A stretch of 64,000 nucleotides of DNA, taken from Anisus vortex. Lineage: Eukaryota; Mollusca; Gastropoda; Planorbidae. The position numbers and the translations under genes were made by a program. Below, piece by piece: positions 1 to 13,417 of this stretch (its first letter is position 1; each line of letters starts with the position of its first letter). The notes under the pieces were generated by a model that saw only the letters and a list, made by a program, of their open reading frames with translations, did not search any database and was not told the DNA's origin. Where the stretch lies: assembly GCA_949126835.1 (NCBI GenBank), contig OX421497.1, positions 22,819,612 through 22,883,611 of the forward strand, read 5' to 3'.

Positions 1-1
1 C

Positions 2-79
2 TTACGTATGTGCGAGACGCTTCGCTCCAGATGTCACTACGACGAGTGGATCAAGGGCTTGACCACGGGCGCTGAGTAG
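2..79 (+). CDS. 3'-terminal exon of an unidentified gene (partial at window edge)
   Basis: Frame 2 is open from the window edge and ends at TAG 77-79, giving about 25 residues that end in DEWIKGLTTGAE. The stretch is clearly GC-richer than the DNA after it and reads like real coding sequence with varied, charged residues. An AATAAA lies at 173-178, about 95 nt after the stop, as expected of a short 3' UTR containing a G/T-rich tract. The rest of the gene lies to the left, outside the window, so I cannot name it. It could be chance open frame; the composition change and the polyadenylation signal argue for a gene. Confidence 0.45.
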   Translation, partial: LRMCETLRSRCHYDEWIKGLTTGAE

Positions 80-2349
80 GGGACGAAGAGGGGAGATAAT
101 GAAAAAGGGGTAGAAGTGGGTGGGGGTGTCTACAGGTGGGTGGGGGTTTTACGTGTATGCTGAGTTTAGCAAAATAAATGAGTAGTTACTATCAAAATAC
201 AACATGAATCATAATTGACAGCATAATAGAATATATATATATATACATACATTAAAGAATACACACACATACAATCACACATACAAATAGTGTAATACCA
301 ATTGGCTGAATCAAGTAGCAAAGTTTCTAGTTCTACACTACTTCTGCGCTATGATCTATCCATGAGTGCTAAGTGTCGCGATTTAATTCCAGAATCGTGA
401 CAAGAGCTGGTGCAAAAGTTCAGCTGTAAGAAGTCTTGGAGTAGAGCCTCGTGTTAAATGTTAGAGCTGGTGCAAAAGTTCAGCTGTAAGAAGTTTAATG
501 ATTCAGTAAGTACACTTTTTCACCCGACGGAAATTGTCCCAAGGAATTAGTACCTCCACCTACCAACTCCTCCAACAATCACTCTACTCCTTTGATTAGG
601 GAGCGAAAATGACATTCTCCCTGTAACTTGACTCAAAGTCAAAAAGTTGGTTTATAATTGGGAATCGAAAAAAACAACAACTCAGAATCCTTGTTAGTAT
701 TTTTGAAAAATCTGATTAGTTGTTATTGTAATGGTAGCTCAATCCACTCACAAGATCTTGCTACACAAGAAACTTAAATGTGGTTTTAAAAAAGACAACA
801 AAAATCCAACTTCAATTGTTGTTTTCTTCTAATAAACAGGACCTTTAATAGAAACACACTAGGTCTACAGTTGAAATAAAATCCCAACTTGGAATTTGTA
901 AGTATGTACTATCGCCACTATCGCTATCGACTTTAATTTCCTGTTCCTGTTTAAAAGGTAATGCTGGTGACGACACACGTCTACTGATACGTCTTCTAAT
1001 TTCCCCCAAGAAATCTACATAATTTATTCACATCACTGACCTAGCCAGTCCTGAGGGACGCGGGTAAAGTGGCTGCTGTAACAGGATGTAATCTTATTGT
1101 TGACTCGAATAATTGGGATCTTACAAGAGAGTAATGCATGACTTATGTAAATATTCATTGAAAGATCTTTTCTATCTTGCTACAAACATAATATATGACG
1201 TTTTTTTCAATTATTTAGAATCATAAGACATGAATAGTGAGCATGTCTAACACTCGAATCTTTTCAATCATTTGAAAAACATAATACGACTTAATTTAAT
1301 AGGCCTACATGATTTGTGAGAAAATCAGAGCCTCGAAGCTTTTCAATCATTTAAAAATATTGAAAAACATAGTCTTGAATCGTTTCAATCATTTAAAAAA
1401 CATAAAGGTCTACCTAATTACATGACTTAGTATCAAATTAAAGCTTTGAATATTTTTTATTATTTAAAAACTGTGTACATAATTTGCGATCAATTTAATC
1501 ATTTTGTGCTACAACTATAGATATAAATTACCTTATAAGTGTGTGGAGAGTTCGGTTAAAAGTCACAACAATGTATATTTGTTAGGCTAGACTTGACAAT
1601 AGAAGGAAATGGTGAGTTACTTCACATTCCGTCTAATATTTCTACCTTTTGGCAAGCTGCTCAGGTCATTATTTCCTATCTTATTTTGGTCATCACATTT
1701 AGGACTGTTCAGCCGTTGTGACAACTTGCCCCCCCCCCCCCCCACCTACTGTGACATTAAACACCACTTTCCCATTCTATAGCATCCCAAACAGTACACA
1801 ACGTACCGAAATTTTGCTCAAGAGTCTTGAGTTTTACTTTGGGAAGAAATGGTTGTTGTTTTAAAGTGTTGAAAAAAATGAATGGGAATACGTTACCATA
1901 GTAACAATAACAGTATGTAAAGGTTTTTTAAAAAAAAGTTTCCATTTTATTATGGGTCTACAAAATAAAATATTGAGTCGCTGATGCAAATTTAAAGAAA
2001 AAAAGTGAAACCGTGATACACGATGAACCTGCTTGACAGTTCCTGACCGATAAATCGATTCTGAAACTTCAAATTACAACTGATACGGCTGAACTATGGA
2101 CAAAGCTGACATGACTAAAGGTGACGACATGATTTCTAGCTCAAAGAAAAAAAAATTGAAATGGCAGAGCTTGATTACATTATAGTTTGACATTTAAACA
2201 AAGAAAGTAACTTACATTACTTATTAACTGATTGTGTATTTTTTCTCGTGAGCTTTAAATGGATTTTGTCCCTTTGCTAAAATGGTAGATAAATTGTGCC
2301 CGTTGTTTTGTGTCACTGCTCACTATAGATCTCATAGTATTGGTTGGCG
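80..2349. other. Gene-free AT-rich DNA
   Basis: After the presumed 3' UTR (AATAAA at 173-178) I see no coding signal. Small items are a short TA run near 232-243, a 33-bp direct repeat (403-435 and 462-494, both starting agagctggtgcaaaag), three degenerate copies of a motif like cttttcaatcatttgaaa between 1250 and 1400, and a 17-nt C run at about 1727-1743. Confidence 0.6.
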
Positions 2350-3396
2350 TGCACTCTAGATTAATGTTATAGTTTATGTTGGTGTAACTGGTCAATTTAC
2401 AATTTACACTCTAGATTAATGTTATAGTTTATGTTGGTGTAACTGGTCAATTTACAATTTACACTCTAGATTAATGTTATAGTTTATGTCGGTGTAACTG
2501 GTCAATTTACAGTTTACATTGTAGATTAATGTCATAAATTGTGTCGGTGTATCTGGTCAATTTACAATTTACACTGTAGATTAATCTTATAGTTTATGTC
2601 GGTTTCACTGGTCAATTTACAATTTACACTGTAGATTAATGTCATAAGTTGTGTCGGTGTAACTGGTCAATTTACAATTTAAACTGTAGATTAATGTCAT
2701 AAGTTGTGCCGGTATATATGGTCAATTTACAATTTACACTGTAGTTTAATGGCATAAGTTGTGTCAGTGTATCTGGTCAATTTACAGTTTACACTCTAGA
2801 TTAATGTTATAGTTTATGTCGGTGTAACTGGTCAATTTACAATTTACACTGTAGATTAATGTCATAAATTGTGTCGGTGTATCTGGTCAATTTACAATTT
2901 ACACTGTAGATTAATCTTATAGTTTATGTCGGTTTCACTGGTCAATTTACAATTTACAATGTAGATTAATGTCATAAGTTGTGTCGGAGTAACTGGTCAA
3001 TTTACAATTTACACTATAGATTATTGTCATAAGTTGTGTCGGTGTATATGGTCAATTTACAATGTACACTGTAGATTAATGTCATAAGTTGTGTCGGTGT
3101 AACTGGTCAATTTACAATTTACACTGTATATTAATGTCATAAATTGTGTCGGTGTATCTGGTCAATTTACAATTTACACTGTAGTTTAATGGCATAAGTT
3201 GTGTCAGTGTAACTGGTCAATTTACAATTTATAACAGAAGATTAATGGCATAAGTTGTGTCAGCGTAACTGGTCAATTTACAATTTATAACAGAAGATTA
3301 ATGGCATAAGTTGTGTCAGTGTAACTGGTCAATTTACAATTTATAACAGAAGATTAATGGCATAAGTTGTGTCAGTGTAACTGGTCAATTTACAAG
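2350..3396. repeat. 55-bp minisatellite, about 19 copies
   Basis: Tandem units 55 bp long contain the constant core ggtcaatttacaatttac and a variable half around gtagattaatgtcataag. Copies differ by point changes. Two subtypes are visible: Tctaga-type units (agtttatg) in the left part and about 2800, and units with ataacagaag at the right end (3228-3380), where the last four are nearly identical. This suggests recent local duplication at the right edge. No coding potential. Confidence 0.95.
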
Positions 3397-4144
3397 GATT
3401 GGCGACGTTTATGTAAAGAATAAACTGGCTTGGAACATCAAACCATACTTTTTCCTCAACATATCAGAGCTGGTTAAACCCATACCTAGGGTGAAAAAAA
3501 ACAAGTCTTCACCGAAATTTAAAGCCGTGATATTCGGTATTGTTACAAAAGAATAATGGAATAGCCAATACTAAATTTAAATTGAAAGTAATATAAATCC
3601 GCCCGATTAAGTTAAAAATAGTGTAACTATTATTACTAATATGCTTAGCTATTAGCCCCTTAGTTATTTATGCGTGATCAACGAATGGTATTGAACTAAT
3701 AGACCCATCTAGTTCTAGAAACTTTGTTCTCTTTCCTAGTATGGTGATATTTTATTACTTTATGCGGGGTCAACGCATGGTCAACAAATGTTAGACTGGT
3801 GCACGATTTAGAACCACCAATAGACACATTTAGTAGGCCCATTTAAACATGCAGCGCGGGTTATTACTAATGTCAAAGTCTAGTCTGAGACTACCCGCAA
3901 CCGATTCGAATGCCTTTTGCACAAGTACCATTGCTTCGTCTGCAAATGTCCACAGCGCGCTTCCAAAACGTCACTGGAGCCCAAAATGTGAAAGACCCAA
4001 AACTAAGATTTCGTTGCATGGAAAAGATCTCTAGAGCTCTAAGCATGGAATACCTAGATGGAACTGTCAGGTATGATGCTAGAATGGGATAGAGCAGGTG
4101 AAAGCCCCCTTCCCTAGAGGTCGGTAAGGCTACATGGTCTGGAG
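3397..4144. other. Gene-free spacer
   Basis: No coding exon or tRNA-like signal seen. Short ORFs on both strands at 3850-4157 overlap one another and have no recognisable domain. Confidence 0.5.
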
Positions 4145-5901
4145 CAGGGGTCGGCAACCTTTTGCTAACAGTGTGCCAAACTAGGATTTCTAAATCATTC
4201 AGTGTGCCAAACTAGGATTTCAAAATCATTCAGCGTACCCAAACTGAACAACCTGCTCTACTACACATTAAAAAAATTATTTTTATTGAACAATTAATGA
4301 AACTCCGTAGCAAGACCAAGGCCAGTAGCAAAGGAGATTATTTATAGAGAAAATTGTTAAAGCGTTTTATAATTAACGTGTTTGTGATTATCATCCTTTT
4401 TATTTGCATTTATATCAAACACAATATTTTATTACTAAACTGATCACATGGTAATTATTGTCTAAACATTATCATTTGTTTGTCAAAAGTCAAAATGATT
4501 ATCTAAAACCTGCAAATGTTACCGGTAATTATATTTTTATCTCAGTTTTACTTAGACTTCCTTGATGTGTTTAGAACATTAGATGCATCTGATAAACATA
4601 ATATAGCGGATTGGATACTTAGTAATCATACAAACTAGGTAGTTAATGTAATGTTTTTAAAAGTATACATGTCAATACTTTAGTAATATAAGGCCTACTA
4701 TTTATATCCTTTTTAAATACTTTTTACAGTTTGATCATTTCAAAGTTAAACATTGTAAAGAATTTATTCTTTTATAAAAGAAAAAAAACATATTAGAAGT
4801 ATTTGCTCAAATATCTCCCTTGAATTAAAAAAACGTGTCCACATGTAATTCAATAGTGATGCCAAACAAGTTATGTTTTGTAATATAACAAATATTACTG
4901 ACTAATTATTATTTCTTTAAACAAATCCAACATTATGGTATTCATTACAAGATGTAATTATTAGAGGGTTAAAATTATTACAGTTGTAAATAAATATGTT
5001 CTGCATTAAATTAATGCGCTTATATTTAAAACATTAATAATTACAGAAATTACACAATATAGTGCTATATTTATTACAATTAATATATTAATAATTATTA
5101 TATTTATTAATTTAATAATAAAAAAAATGTGTTTCATAGTTTCTTATATTTATTTTGAATTAAAGAAGATGAGCATAAAAACTCTTTTAAATGTAATTCG
5201 TCTATATCAATGAATGAGCGGTCAAGTGTGGGGGACCTCTTTGTATGCTTAAAACAGCTTTGATGTGCGATAAAATCTGTTCACAAGTGTAAGTTGAACC
5301 AAAAGCTGAAAGTAAAAGATCTAATGCCTAGGAGCTGAGAATAGCAGATGACTTTCATAAGCAGCCTCCTTCCAGATTTTGCCGCAAATTAGCATTTTTT
5401 AAATGTTTAAAATTTAACTTGATGTATTTTATAATCCCCAATATCTCTCCCCTAAAATAAATATCTACATCTAAGAAGATTGTAGTAATGCAATGTAGTA
5501 ATATCAAACCAGTTAAGCTGGATGTGGTATGAAAAAATGAGTCCATCAATTAAAAAGTCTTGCCTCTGATTATAAAACTACACTTTAAGTGCGTCGATGT
5601 ACTTCTAAAAAAGGCCAACTATCTATCTTAATATATGCCATTAATATATGGATGTACATGTCCAGTTTCAATTTAAATCCATTCCACTGGTCCTTGTAAA
5701 TGCCAGTTCAATTCACTTAAATGTGTTGCTATGTCATTTAGAAACATCGGCTTCAACAGCCAGTTTTTCTCATTCAGAAACCGAAAAATGTTGCTGTTTT
5801 TTTTTATCAATAATAAACACATCTTGGAGGTCTCTAGCATGTCATTGAAAATCGCTCTGAGTCCCAAGTTTGGCACGCGTGCCTTAGATTGTCGACCCAT
5901 G
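4145..5901 (-). mobile_element. Decayed hAT transposon (about 1.76 kb)
   Basis: The left end reads CAGGGGTCGGCAACC, the right end is its degenerate inverse (…GTCGACCCATG), and both continue into a shared GTGCCAAACTxGG segment, so terminal inverted repeats of about 40 bp are visible. The 8-bp flanks are gtctggag and gtcttttg, five of eight identical, fitting an old 8-bp target duplication. CAGGGGTCGGCAACC-type ends are typical of animal hAT elements. The interior holds a broken transposase on the minus strand. The element is old and immobile. Confidence 0.75.
5160..5890 (-). pseudogene. hAT transposase remnant (GTF2IRD2/ZBED-like type)
   Basis: Minus-strand reading near 5830-5680 gives FLNEKNWLLKPMFLNDIATH followed by LSELNWHLQGP, a pattern well known from hAT transposases of the GTF2IRD2/ZBED5-like group. 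Further on, near 5320-5170, SAFGSTYTCEQ and a following SFIDIDELHLKEFL resemble the C-terminal hAT dimerisation region. Stops and frameshifts break the frame throughout, so no protein can be made. Family assignment is from motif recognition only. Confidence 0.7.
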
Positions 5902-5954
5902 GTCTTTTGGGTTGCTCTGATTACACTCATCTGAGAGGAGTAACTGGCGTCAGT

Positions 5955-5997
5955 TTTTGGGCAAAGTAAAGGCGGATGGGCATTGTGTTGGCCAAGA
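5955..5997 (+). repeat. Short fragment of the tRNA-derived SINE family A
   Basis: The block gcaaagtaaaggcggatggg plus cattgtgttggcca matches the central body of the family-A SINE seen intact at 16631-16903. Head and tail are missing. Confidence 0.6.
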
Positions 5998-7074
5998 AAA
6001 TAAATTATTTCTGTGCTATGGTCAGAAGCAGTGGACTTCTCAAATTCTTATGCCTTATCGGCTTATATTGTCTGAAACAAATTTAGCGTGTCTTTGATAT
6101 AGAAAATACGATTTTTCTGAATGTAGACTAATTATTTAAAAAACGATTTGATTTAACACTGTAAATATAATGCAGGAATGATACAGTTTCTGTCTATCCC
6201 AAGCAACTGTTTTGTAAATGTTTTCTTTGAAACGTCAAGAAACGCATTGTTAAAGCCGACAGTGTTAATATCCGAATGTGCCACTAACCGATCCTAAATT
6301 TGCCCTGGACTGTTCAATACATTACTGTCATGCTCTCATTGAATCTAATAGGATGTGCAACCTTCCAGTATAAAATGTTCCCTCTGACGAATCAATAGTC
6401 TTATAAAGTTACTTTAAAAAATGTTCCACTAACAACAGCTCTATATTCCAAGCTATAATAAGATTTCTCCCAACACAAGGGTCAGAAATATTTCACAGCT
6501 AATGAGTTGAAATTAGCAAACCAAAAAAAAAAGTAGTAAAATTGAATTATTTTCTTTATATAAATATATTTATGGGAACTTACTTCCGGTCTCTGGCATT
6601 CTGGTATTTCCTAAACAAACAGAACAATTGGATTTCACGGTTAAGCTTATCGATCATGTGTGGGAGGTAATGGGTGTGTCTATGTGTAGAGGGGAGAGAA
6701 GGGGGGGGGGCAACTAAACTTTGTTATCCTATTAGAGTATAACAGTCTAATTTTAGCCTTGGTTCTAATTGATTGTGTAAGCAAACAAAAACGCCTGTCG
6801 TTATTTATTTTTTATAGCTTAAACTTTAAAAAAATATATAGTAAAAGGTTGGTGATGATGAAATAATGATTACACTTTGGCTGTTTCTGCACATATGTAT
6901 GTTAAAGTACACTGTTATAATTGTAACTACTTAGCCGAAAACGTGTTTATTGTTTAGCCGCAAACGTTTAACTATCTAGTTGTTGTTTTTTGTGGTTGTA
7001 TGTTGTGGTTGTGTATGTTACGTAATTTTGTATTATGTGTGTATATTGTGAGCTTATGTTGTGTATATAAGTGT
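5998..7074. other. Gene-free AT-rich spacer
   Basis: No supported gene. A ten-base G run lies near 6700-6710. Nothing else recognised. Confidence 0.5.
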
Positions 7075-7230
7075 TGTGATTTGTCATTGTGTATGATATG
7101 AATACATGTATGTTGTGATTTGTCATTGTGTATGATATGAATACATGTACGTTGTGATTTGTCATTGTGTATGATATGAATACATGTATGTTGTGATTTG
7201 TCATTGTGTATGATATGAATTCATGTATAA
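7075..7230. repeat. 39-bp minisatellite, about 4 copies
   Basis: Units of 39 bp carry tgttgtgatttgtcattgtg followed by tatgatatgaatacatgta. They sit in a longer GT-rich stretch (6980-7440) full of tgtgt words. The reverse strand is open across the repeats only because the unit length is a multiple of three. Confidence 0.9.
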
Positions 7231-7589
7231 TGTGTCTATATTATATTATTGTGCATGTGTTTGTGTCTGTAGATTAAGTGTTTATCCTCTGTATATCTGT
7301 TCATCGTATTGATGTGTGTGTAAATATTTGCGATGTGTGCGTTTTCGTCTGTTAATGATGAATGTGAGTGAGTGACAGCGGTGTAGCTCTACATGCTTCT
7401 GTCTATAAGTGGTTTGTGTATGTGAGTAAGCACAGTGAGTTTGTTTTTGTATGAATTTATGTAATAATTCATGTATGCGTTCATCTTTAACAAACTCCTT
7501 TACTTATTTGTACATTTCTTCTCTTCTTATACAATCATGTATATCAATTCAAACAACGAAAGACTAGTTCTATTTCCGCATTGTTCAGA

Positions 7590-8245
7590 TACAGTAACAA
7601 AAAGCTAATATTTCCCCATTGTTTGTACCATAACAAAAAGCTGATAGAGCTTTTTTTCTACTTTGTTCAAATACAGTCACAAAAAGCTGATAGAGCTTTA
7701 TTTTCTACTTTGTTCAAATACGGTCACAAAAAGAGGATAGAGCTTTATTTTCTACTTTGTTCAAATACAGTCACAAAAAGCTGATAGAGCTTTATTTTCT
7801 ACTTTGTTCAAATACAGTCACAAAAAGCTGATAGAGCTTTATTTTCTACTTTGTTCAAATACAGTCACAAAAAGCTGATAGAGCTTTTTTTTCTACTTTG
7901 TTCAGATACAGTCACAAAAAGCTGATAGAGCTATATTTTCTACTTTGTTCAGATACAGTCACAAAAAGAGGATAGAGCTTTATTTTCTACTTTGTTCAAA
8001 TACAGTCACAAAAAGAGGATAGAGCTTTATTTTCTACTTTGTTCAAATACAGTCACAAAAAGCTGATAGAGCTATATTTTCTACTTTGTTCAGATACAGT
8101 CACAAAAAGAGGATAGAGCTTTATTTGCTGATTATTCAGATACAGTCACAAAAAGAGGATAGAGCTTTTTTTCTACTTTGTTCAAATACAGTCACAAAAA
8201 GCTGATAGAGCTTTATTTGCTGATTATTCAGATACAGTCACATAA
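7590..8245. repeat. 47-bp minisatellite, about 14 copies
   Basis: Units of 47 bp with core tacagtcacaaaaagctgat and agagctttattttctac. Two interspersed variants are visible: agctgatag versus agaggatag, and ctactttgttcaa versus tgctgattattcag. Their mixed order implies repeated unequal exchange. Confidence 0.95.
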
Positions 8246-8609
8246 AGATAGTTCTCAGATGAAACTAAGCACTTGTATCTACGTGGCGTGCTGACGCTAA
8301 ACAAAACGTTTATAGATGCTATTGACAGAATTTTATTTTTCACGGCTATCTTGCCCCAGGGGAATCAACTCTTGATCAATACAGTACAAGTATAATATTA
8401 AGTACAGACTGTCAAGGAGAATTTCTGTTATTATAACATAATGTGTGAATCAATATAAGCAAAAGAGAAAATGTTTACAACCTAACTTTGGTTAACTTTT
8501 AATCTATTCTTTCTTTATTTTCCCTTTAATTGTAGACAGAGACATGAAGAAGGACATATGGGTTAACATAGTAGTACATAGATACAAATGTTACTGTTGT
8601 TGTTTTAGA
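8246..8609. other. Spacer between arrays
   Basis: Nothing recognised. Confidence 0.5.
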
Positions 8610-9225
<616 letters not shown>

Positions 9226-10499
9226 TTGTTATTTATTGTATCCCAGCAGTCATCAAATGTGGCAGCACCGTCGTTCATTTTAAGTGGGTCTCCACCTGAC
9301 CAGGATTCTAAGCCATCTTCGATTTATATTAAATGTTAGCTGAATGCCACCAGCATCAGTATGAACTGAACTCATACTGAAATTCCATGTCAATGATATG
9401 TCCGACCGTCCAAATGATTCACAGTTTTTCCTAAGCATTTCATGTTTTGGTCGTAAAATGAAGAAACAAAAACAACAAAAAACGTAAGGATGAGCCACGG
9501 CCATTTGCTCATACAACACATCAGAAATACTACATCCATGAAGATTTAGGTATAGGCCTATTCAATGCAATCTTACTGTCACAAAGGAGTTATAATCCCT
9601 AAATGTAAGCTCAATGATTTACTTATTTTAACGTGTTCGCTGTGCTTCAAGTGAATCTGAATTTAACACATTCTACTATATTAGCTAATCTTGAAGGGAA
9701 TATGAGAGTAGATCTACCACAATCCACCATGTTAGCTAATGTTAATAGGATTTGGATTATAGATCTACCATAAACCACTGTGTTAGCCAATCCTGAAGGG
9801 AAATCTATTATAGAGCTAACACAATTCAAGAAATCTAAATGTATTATAAAAATATTGAATCGTATCCACATACTACGACTAGCGATCTAAAGTTTTGTGG
9901 GCCGGAGGCTAAATGTGACCCACAGTTCGCGGTAGCCTACATTATCACTAATCTGGGCCAATGTGTGAAATCATCAAAATAATTCCTAAATATTTTAAAG
10001 GCCTTCACACCAGAGCTAGAAATAGAAAGACATAAAAAAAATGTGCGCTCATAACCAACTCTCTATAGCTAAGGAAATAAACATTGAAAGTTTAATACTT
10101 ATAATAGTATTACACTATTAAGATTTTCTTTGATAATAAATAACTCAGTTTAAAGCTTTTGGAAACATCGTTCAACGCAATGAATCAACTCGGTCCACCC
10201 ACCGTTCACCAAGCCTTTAAACTTTGGCCTCCACAGAGCTTCTGACGGCAGGTTGTTTTTAACGTTATATTCATTGTATTAATAATGAAAGTACATTTTC
10301 AAAATGCCTGACCCATTGAGTTGTATCAAATTCTTCATACAGGCCAAGTAAATGTTAAACACATCTGATGTAAAATATAAAGATTAGATATAGTGGAGCA
10401 TGACGCCTACGACAAAGAAGCTTGCATATATTTGAACTATCGTATATTAATTCATATTATATATATTATATCTGGCATATAATAATATTATATTATTGC
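9226..10499. other. Gene-free spacer with hAT-type scraps
   Basis: A short block at about 9880-9960 (gtgggccggaggctaaatg, cccacagttcgcgg) resembles the end of a hAT-type element. A degenerate tandem motif (ttagctaatnttgaagggaa) recurs three or four times at 9660-9810. No gene seen. Confidence 0.4.
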
Positions 10500-10742
10500 A
10501 TTCTCCTACGCGGGACCGTCAGCTTGGAATCACCTCCCACTACAGCTTCGCCTGAGCCCTAGCTCGACACCTGCAGGAGCCGGCTGAAGACTTACCTATT
10601 TCGTTAGCAGTATTTGCGTATTCATATTTACATTTTCGTCTGTTGTTCGTTGTCTGTATTCTGTAACTGTCGTCAGAGCATAGAACTGTCATCAACGGTA
10701 TATGCGCCATACAAGCACCATTATTATTATTATTACTCTTAG
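10500..10742 (+). mobile_element. 3' end of a LINE with ATT-repeat tail
   Basis: Translation starts AFSYAGPSAWNHLPLQLRLS, the familiar end of CR1/Jockey-like reverse transcriptases (FSxxAPxxWNSLPxxLR), and soon meets a stop. The sequence finishes in attattattattatta at about 10723-10740, a LINE-type tail. Only about 240 bp remain, so the copy is 5'-truncated. Confidence 0.7.
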
Positions 10743-10819
10743 GGAATTAGGGAACTAGTTCATTAATATATGTGAAGACCACTATTTTAGTCCATTAGGA
10801 GCTGTGGTTGTGGTAATTA

Positions 10820-10925
10820 GACAGAAAAGCTGTGACAATTACAGAGTACAGACAACGAACAACAGACGAAAATGTATAATAATATATGTACACACCAATA
10901 CTGCTACTAAAATAGGTAAGTAGTT
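10820..10925 (-). mobile_element. Inverted second copy of the same LINE 3' region
   Basis: The reverse complement (cttacctattttagtagcag … cattttcgtctgttgttcgt) matches 10590-10700, giving an inverted pair of about 100 bp with a 120-bp loop. The copy lacks the coding part. Confidence 0.65.
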
Positions 10926-11371
10926 CTGTGAGACACTGGTTTAAAACATAATTTTTTTTGGGTAACACGGGCTTTTTGTTTTTACCAACAAAGTTTGTTG
11001 CTTCCTTTTACATTTTAATCTCCAAAATTTTGAGCATTAAGTGCCCTAGATAATTATGCCTATGTATTTTACATCATCGGAAGCTGATAATTCATTTTCA
11101 AAAGGATTCCATTTTTTCATGCAATAAAAAGAGTTATTTCTCTTATCCTAGCCCTTGTTTTGCACCTCATCTAAAAAAAAAACTGATAATTTGTAGATTG
11201 TATCCTAGGCCAATAAATATAAATAAATAAATTGTGAATTAATCCCACGATATAGTTAGACGCAAGTCTGACTTTTGTAATAGTGCATATTGCAATGGCT
11301 ATTTTTAAAAAATTATTCATTTTAAACATTATATATATAGGCGCATCCATTGTCTTGCGAGACAGATAGGA

Positions 11372-11384
<13 letters not shown>
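10926..11384. other. Spacer
   Basis: No gene seen. At 11340-11385 lies a 40-45 bp block (gcgcatccattgtcttgcga and onward) that reappears at about 61605. Confidence 0.4.
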
Positions 11385-11437
<53 letters not shown>

Positions 11438-11648
11438 GGAGGGAGAGGGAGAGACAGAGAGAGAGAGAGAGAGGGAGAGGGAGAGGGAGAGAGGGAGAGA
11501 GAGGGAGAGGGAGAGAGGGAGAGGGAGAGACAGAGAGAGAGAGAGAGGGAGAGAGAGAGGGAGAGGGAGAGAGGGAGAGACAGAGAGAGAGAGAGGGAGA
11601 GGGAGAGACAGAGAGAGAGAGAGAGAGAGAGATACATAGATAGATACA
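11385..11648. repeat. TA run followed by GA/GGGAGA low-complexity array
   Basis: About 24 bp of TA passes into about 230 bp of GA repeats with GGGAGA and GACAGA variants. The overlapping minus-strand ORFs rich in SLSLPL are artefacts of this composition. Confidence 0.95.
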
Positions 11649-12709
11649 AGTAGTAACAAAAAGACATGCCCCTTCCATTTTATGTCTATAAACTCCCATG
11701 TTTGTGTAGCCTACTCTAAAACAGTAAACCACCAAACACCATACAACTGGGTCTTTAGTTGTTACCTCGAAAACTAAACTAACGAAGAAAAGCCAAACTA
11801 TCGAAGCTAACAAGCAATTTAGTCCTTTTTTTTTCATAGTTATTTCTTTTTTCATGGTCCATTATTTTCGTTCCAAGTTTTCAATCTCCCTACCATTAGT
11901 TTTTGTTTTTAACTGCTCAATCTTACTTGTAGTGTGTTGTGTTGGGTTTGGGAGGGTATCGGGAGCTAGTTAGTGCCAACTAACTGCCAACTAACAATAC
12001 GGTTTGATAAATGGCTCCTGGAAAATATCAATGGCTTAATCGATTAATAAAATATAATGAAATAATACGATCATCTCTCTACTGGTCTTAGTTTTGTTGG
12101 AGCTTTAATGGATTATCTTGTTGTTGTTTTTTTCTTTAACGCATTGACACGCACAGAGACAGGCGCATACAGATAGAAATAAACACACACACACACACAT
12201 ATACGCACTAAAACATACACAGACTCACAAATAAACTGACACACATACATACACTCACACAGACTATGCTAAAATGAAAAAGAAAGCCTTTGTGAGTGCA
12301 TTGACTAAAGTGCATAATATTATATTACGTTATTTCAGCCTAATAAAAAAAAGCATAACGTATTAGGTTTCCATGGTTTCCACAATAATGCCATTATTTA
12401 CTGCACGTTACTAATGTTGGTCCACGTAATGAGTTTCGTTTGGTATCATTATAGAACTGTAGTGTTTATACATAATTATGGTATCCTACTTTTTCTGTGG
12501 TTCTTGCACTTCCCTTGATGCACAAAGCGCGCGCTTTTAATTTTTCCTAATTAATGGTTTGTCTAGCCCATTATCCTATAGTATATAATATCTTTGTCAG
12601 TTAAATATATTTATTTCCTTGTTTAATGTGGGGTAGACATTTTTTTATTATTTGTATTTAAGTAGTAAATGTAGTGGTGATCTTGATCGGCAACCTACGG
12701 CAAGTCTCG
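11649..12709. other. Gene-free spacer
   Basis: A CA run lies at about 12183-12200. No coding or RNA signal recognised. Confidence 0.45.
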
Positions 12710-12938
12710 TAAATTACGCCACTGAATTACAACAGTAAAACACGTTACTGAATTACGCAAATATATTACGTCACTGAATTACGCCAATAAAACACGTCAT
12801 TGTGATACACTGGCGTTATTTTGTAACGTGATTCAGTGACGTAATTTATTAGCGACGAAAACAAATATAGTTGGGGGTCGCAATAGCGTTAGAAGCTGTA
12901 TTAATGGGTCGCGGCACTAAAAAGTTTAGGAACCACTG
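12710..12938 (-). mobile_element. hAT-like element end with hairpin of cactgaattac repeats
   Basis: The right edge, read on the minus strand, begins CAGTGGTTCCTAAACTTTTT, then gccgcgaccc, the style of vertebrate and mollusc hAT ends (CAGTGGTTCTCAAACTTTTT). Inside, the word cactgaattac(g) recurs about four times between 12718 and 12785, with one inverted copy at 12822-12840, so the region can fold into a stem. The opposite terminus was not found, so this is a fragment. Confidence 0.5.
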
Positions 12939-13417
12939 CTCAAAACTGTTGAGATTAAGGCTAAGTCTTCATAACATAACTAGCTCTATGAAGTTGGCCA
13001 CAAATCACACAAACCACGTGACGTAAACATTGAAGAGACATTTCTGGGCAGAGCTATGAGTCAGAAAGGTGGGGAGCAGCATAAGCGGCGAAATCTAAAT
13101 ATAATTGGAACATACCGGAAAACTCTACCACACGATCCTTAAAATAAGTTTAACAAATCAGTAAATCAAATGTGCAAAGTAACAACTGTAAATTTACAAA
13201 TCGGATAACTCCCACTATAATTTTATAGGTTGTTGTTTTTTTGTGCACGTGTGTGAATATGATTTCCTTTTCCCGCCATGTTTAAATGTGTAGAAAACAA
13301 GGAATTTAACTCTATCATTAAATCTGATAATCATTGGTCGGTATAATGACCGACCTTTATGTCGGATATGTCCTAGCTAATAGTCCTCCCCACTATTTAT
13401 TAATTATTCCAACAAGG

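Noticed and set aside
11171..11855. Overlapping minus-strand ORFs rich in SLSLPL
   Set aside because: Caused by the GA/GGGAGA low-complexity tract.
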